Shown piece by piece: positions 61,101 through 64,000 of a stretch of DNA of 64,000 nucleotides. The notes under the pieces are model-generated. The model saw only the letters and a list, made by a program, of their open reading frames with translations. It searched no databases and was not told the DNA's origin. Source of the stretch: Chimonanthus salicifolius. Lineage: Eukaryota > Streptophyta > Magnoliopsida > Laurales > Calycanthaceae. The stretch's first letter is position 1. Each line of letters opens with the position of its first letter. The stretch lies in the NCBI GenBank assembly GCA_013350335.1, contig CM023535.1, positions 31,342,991 through 31,406,990 on the forward strand, given 5' to 3'. The position numbers and the translations under genes are program-made.

Positions 61101-61857
61101 CCATGCATCTCATCCAATTCCCATCCATTTCCATTTAAAATTTTGCATGGAAGTTCACACCACAAGTCCCCAACGTGTGGGACTTGTATTGTGTGGCTTG
61201 AGACCCAAGTAGCTCTTCATCTTCCCTTCAACTCACTGATTTTACAGCCCCTTTGATTTCCATTTTGACTCACCCAACTCACAAGCCCAACTCACTACAT
61301 TAAATGATACTCATTTAATGCACTTGAGTCAACTCATTCTTAATTCAAAACCAGCTCAATTTAGTTCCACTCAACCTGATTTAACTCACCATTGAGCTCA
61401 TTTGAGGGCCCACATGGTCAACCGTGGTCAACAAGGTCAACCCGACCCATTGGGTCCCCTTTTAGTTTGTTGACCCATTTTGACTCCATGACCCATTTAT
61501 GGGTTGTTTTAGCCATTTGCATGTGGTTTTCACATGTGCATCAAGCCTACCCATTTATGCTCCACTTAATTCCAATAATTCAGCTTAACCCCATTAAATT
61601 TGGGCTCACCTAATGGTCAATTAAGTCCACCATGACCCCTTGGGTCCCAATTGGGTCCTTTGACCCAATTAACCATTTTGTCCCAATTTGATGTTCATTA
61701 CCCATTCAATCAAATTTGACACTTATAATATGCTCATAGGGTCTTAACTTGAACAATGGGCCCCACCATTTCCTTATTTACAATCACATTTATTGAATTA
61801 ACCAATCCAAGGGCATTTTCATAAATATTCATTTTATTGAGAAATTGGGGTGTTACA
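58112..61857 (-). mobile_element. Solo LTR O (3746 bp) inserted in LTR L
   Basis: On the plus strand it begins TGTAACACCCCGCCCCC and ends GAAATTGGGGTGTTACA, with perfect 5-bp duplications. It carries the end hairpin (58204-58237), an acceptor-like site near 58566, a five-copy 60-bp repeat (58815-59080), about eight GGCC hairpins (59454-60730) and the donor (minus strand GGTAAGT) at 60776. It is related to LTRs A and J. Confidence 0.95.
58815..59080. repeat. 60-bp tandem repeat in LTR O, five copies
   Basis: Each unit has CTCCTGGCGGGACC and TCGCCTAAGGAG, which can pair as a hairpin (CTCCT/AGGAG and GGCG/CGCC). Copies begin near 58817, 58877, 58936, 58996 and 59055. LTR J has the same motif in reverse order at 41720-41820. 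Confidence 0.9.
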
Positions 61858-63606
61858 TGTGGGGTTCGGCCATACACCATGGCCGAACCTCACTCACTTG
61901 GTTTTAGTTCCTCTTTGCAGTCCTTTGATCATTTACATTAAATCCAAGATCATGTCATTTTGATTCATTAATCTAATCACTTATAAATTAATCATCTAAC
62001 ATTGGTAACCACCTAAGTCCATAAAAACATTCCTCATGGGGTTCGGCCATACACCATGGCTGAACCCATGATCTTTCATTTTACCCATATTTGCATTCTT
62101 TGCCATTGTTTCCATCACCTTATGTTTAGGTCCACAACATAGGTCCATGACTAACATTTCATGCACAAAACCTTCTTCATAGGCTTCGGCCATACACCTT
62201 GGCCGAACCCATGGTCCTTTATTTCCATGATTCAATCATGCATTTTGGTTCATCCTTTTGGATCATCATTGACCATACTTAAAATCAATTACAATTACCA
62301 TCATTCCCCCATTACTTCCATGATCTAAATACATGTTCATAATTCTTCATGGGGTTCGGCCATACACCATGGCCGAACCCAAGATCCATGGTTCTCCATC
62401 CTTTACATCATTTTGACCCATTTAAAATCCTTAATTCCTTTTCATGGGGTTCGGCCATACCCCATGGCCGAACCCTATGGTTCATCATTGAATCTTTAGC
62501 CACAATAAACATGGCCGAACCATGTCTTTGACCCTCTTTTCTTAATTATGCAAACTTAATCATGTACTTACCGATTATGCGACTCCTCCGGTTTCTTTCA
62601 CTCCTTCTTGCTCCTTTCCTTCCTTAGCCTCTTCTTCATTCTTTCTTGATCTTTGGCCGAGATTGATCTTGATGGAATCCCTTGGAGTGGTTCGGCCAAG
62701 AGGTATGGTTTGAGAGAGAGAGAAAGAGAGAAAATTTGAGATAATACTCCAATTTGAGTGAGAGCTTGAGATCAAAACTACTCTAAGTCCTTTGTCTTGA
62801 GGTGAAGTTCAGCCAAGAGAGAGAGGGAGTGAATTGAAAACTAAAGTCTTTCTTGATCAATAAGGTCGGCCAAAGGTGGTGTCATTTGGTGACACCCCTT
62901 TGTAACTCCCATGCCAATTTACCTCCCTCCTTAAAGTTCCATTTGGGGGTTTCATCCACGAGATGAAACTCCCATCTCCCAATGTGTAGCCTTGGTTTGA
63001 ATTGTCTAACAACACAAAACCGTCCACCTCCCATTGATGTTCCATTTTGGAGTTTCATCCCACGAGATGAAACTCCCATCCCAACGTGTATGCCTTGACT
63101 TGGATTGTGTAACCGTCCACCTCCCATTGATGTTCCATTTTGGAGTTTCATCCCATGAGATGAAACTCCCATTCCAACGTGTATGCCTTGAATTGGTTTT
63201 TTTTTGAAACAACCAAACACCTTCACCTTAACACTCCACTCACTTAAGATGAAGGTCCCATTAACTTCCCATCCAACTCACCATAACTCAATTATTTTTC
63301 ATTCTTTTAAACTCAACTCACTTAACTCACTTAAAATCAACTCAATTACATAATTCCATTTCCAACTTAATTCAGCCCCAATTAAGTAAGCTTGAACTCA
63401 CTTGGTGGTCAACCAAGTCAACCACGACCCATTGGGTCCCAATTGGGCATTTTGACCCAATTAACAATTTTGACCCAATTAAATACATCTCACCATTTAA
63501 TTCAATTGAAACATAACCACCATCCGTTGGGTCTTAATTGGGCATTTGACCCAACAACTTACCCATCTAAGGTCCATATCCAATAATTCACAAATTAAAG
63601 GAGAAA

Positions 63607-63659
<53 letters not shown>

Positions 63660-63685
63660 ATAACTTGAAAATTCGGGGTGTTACA
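61858..63685 (-). repeat. 5' LTR of element L, third segment
   Basis: It holds GGCC hairpins (61862-62515), a donor-like GGTAAGT (minus strand, 62571), purine-rich sequence, CATCC.CGAGATGAAACTCCC repeats (62950-63180), a (TA)n run (63613-63658), and ends (plus strand) AAATTCGGGGTGTTACA at 63685. Joined, the LTR is about 2.95 kb. Confidence 0.92.
63613..63658. repeat. (TA)n microsatellite in LTR L
   Basis: About 46 bp of pure TA near the LTR terminus. Confidence 0.95.
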
Positions 63686-64000
63686 ATTCGGGTCTGTAAT
63701 AACGTAGATATATTTGCTATGGTTTGAATGTTGATTTTAGATATTTTAACTTAAGGTCATTATGTTTAAGTAATGGACTCCTTTGCTATCTAAAATGGAA
63801 TAGGATAGTTATTCTATTATATTTTCGCATTTATGTTTATTCCGCATGTTAACTTGAGTACGTGTGAACCATTTTAGTGGACTTGGTCCACACACACGTA
63901 TGGTTGGCCAGTTAAGGGTCTGGCTTTGGAAGCTCGGACTAGCTCGTGTCGTGGTGTCCCGCTCTCTCTCACTCTTTTATTTTAAAAAAAAAAAGATAGA
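63686..64000 (+). repeat. LTR P (3' part)
   Basis: It matches LTR I from about 42809 onwards, including TGTAATAACGTAG and the conserved hairpin near 63911-63943. It runs off the window just before the expected LTR end. It is probably the far side of LTR K, with L inserted between and about 1.5 kb lost at the left junction (inference). Confidence 0.75.

Overview
The window is intergenic DNA from a large, repeat-rich plant nuclear genome, almost certainly a flowering plant. It is packed with nested LTR retrotransposons. Primer binding sites match the 3' end of plant initiator tRNA-Met. The coding remnants are plant Ty3/gypsy (Tekay/Del-like by reverse transcriptase motifs; no integrase or chromodomain is present to confirm this) and Ty1/copia. 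I found no host gene, tRNA, rRNA or CRISPR array. The species cannot be told from the sequence.

Layout, left to right. 1-278 and 10212-11466 are one LTR (B), split by a complete young element (A, 279-10211, target duplication ggcta). B sits in a minus-strand gypsy element (C, 11467-17635). C sits in the gag of a minus-strand copia element (D, 17636-20722). 20723-22306 and 26328-27296 are an older unclassified sequence (Q), split by a 4.0-kb solo LTR (E, duplication agaag). 27297-32085 is the 3' LTR and a decayed RT fragment of a minus-strand gypsy element (F). 32086-36105 holds LTR G, entered by LTR H, with a deletion that joins H to a gag fragment (about 36106-36553). 36554-46426 is gypsy element I (5' LTR split by solo LTR J, duplication ttgat; decayed gag-PR-RT-RNase H). 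46427-47714 is truncated LTR K. 47715-63685 is the gag-PR part and 5' LTR of minus-strand element L. That LTR is split by LTR M (duplication atgag; itself split by solo LTR N, duplication tgtgt) and by solo LTR O (duplication tgtgg). 63686-64000 is the 3' part of another LTR (P).

Most elements except D, F and Q share one LTR architecture. Terminal inverted repeats resemble TGTAACRCCCCG. A TC-rich tract and a purine-rich stretch end in a splice-donor-like GGTAAGT. Next come arrays of GGTTCGGCC...GGCCGAACC hairpins, a family-specific tandem repeat, and a branch-site and acceptor-like block. A TGTAATAA motif and a strongly conserved hairpin precede the LTR end. I read this as a roughly 2-kb intron built into the LTR. 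Such an intron would help explain LTRs of 3-4 kb.

Element A is the freshest insertion: five LTR differences seen by eye over 3703 bp. It encodes no gag or pol. Its only coding-like segment is a broken copy of a small zinc-knuckle ORF (called ORF0 here). The ORF0 reading frame is intact in C, between primer binding site and gag. A is therefore probably a non-autonomous element mobilised by a C-like partner.
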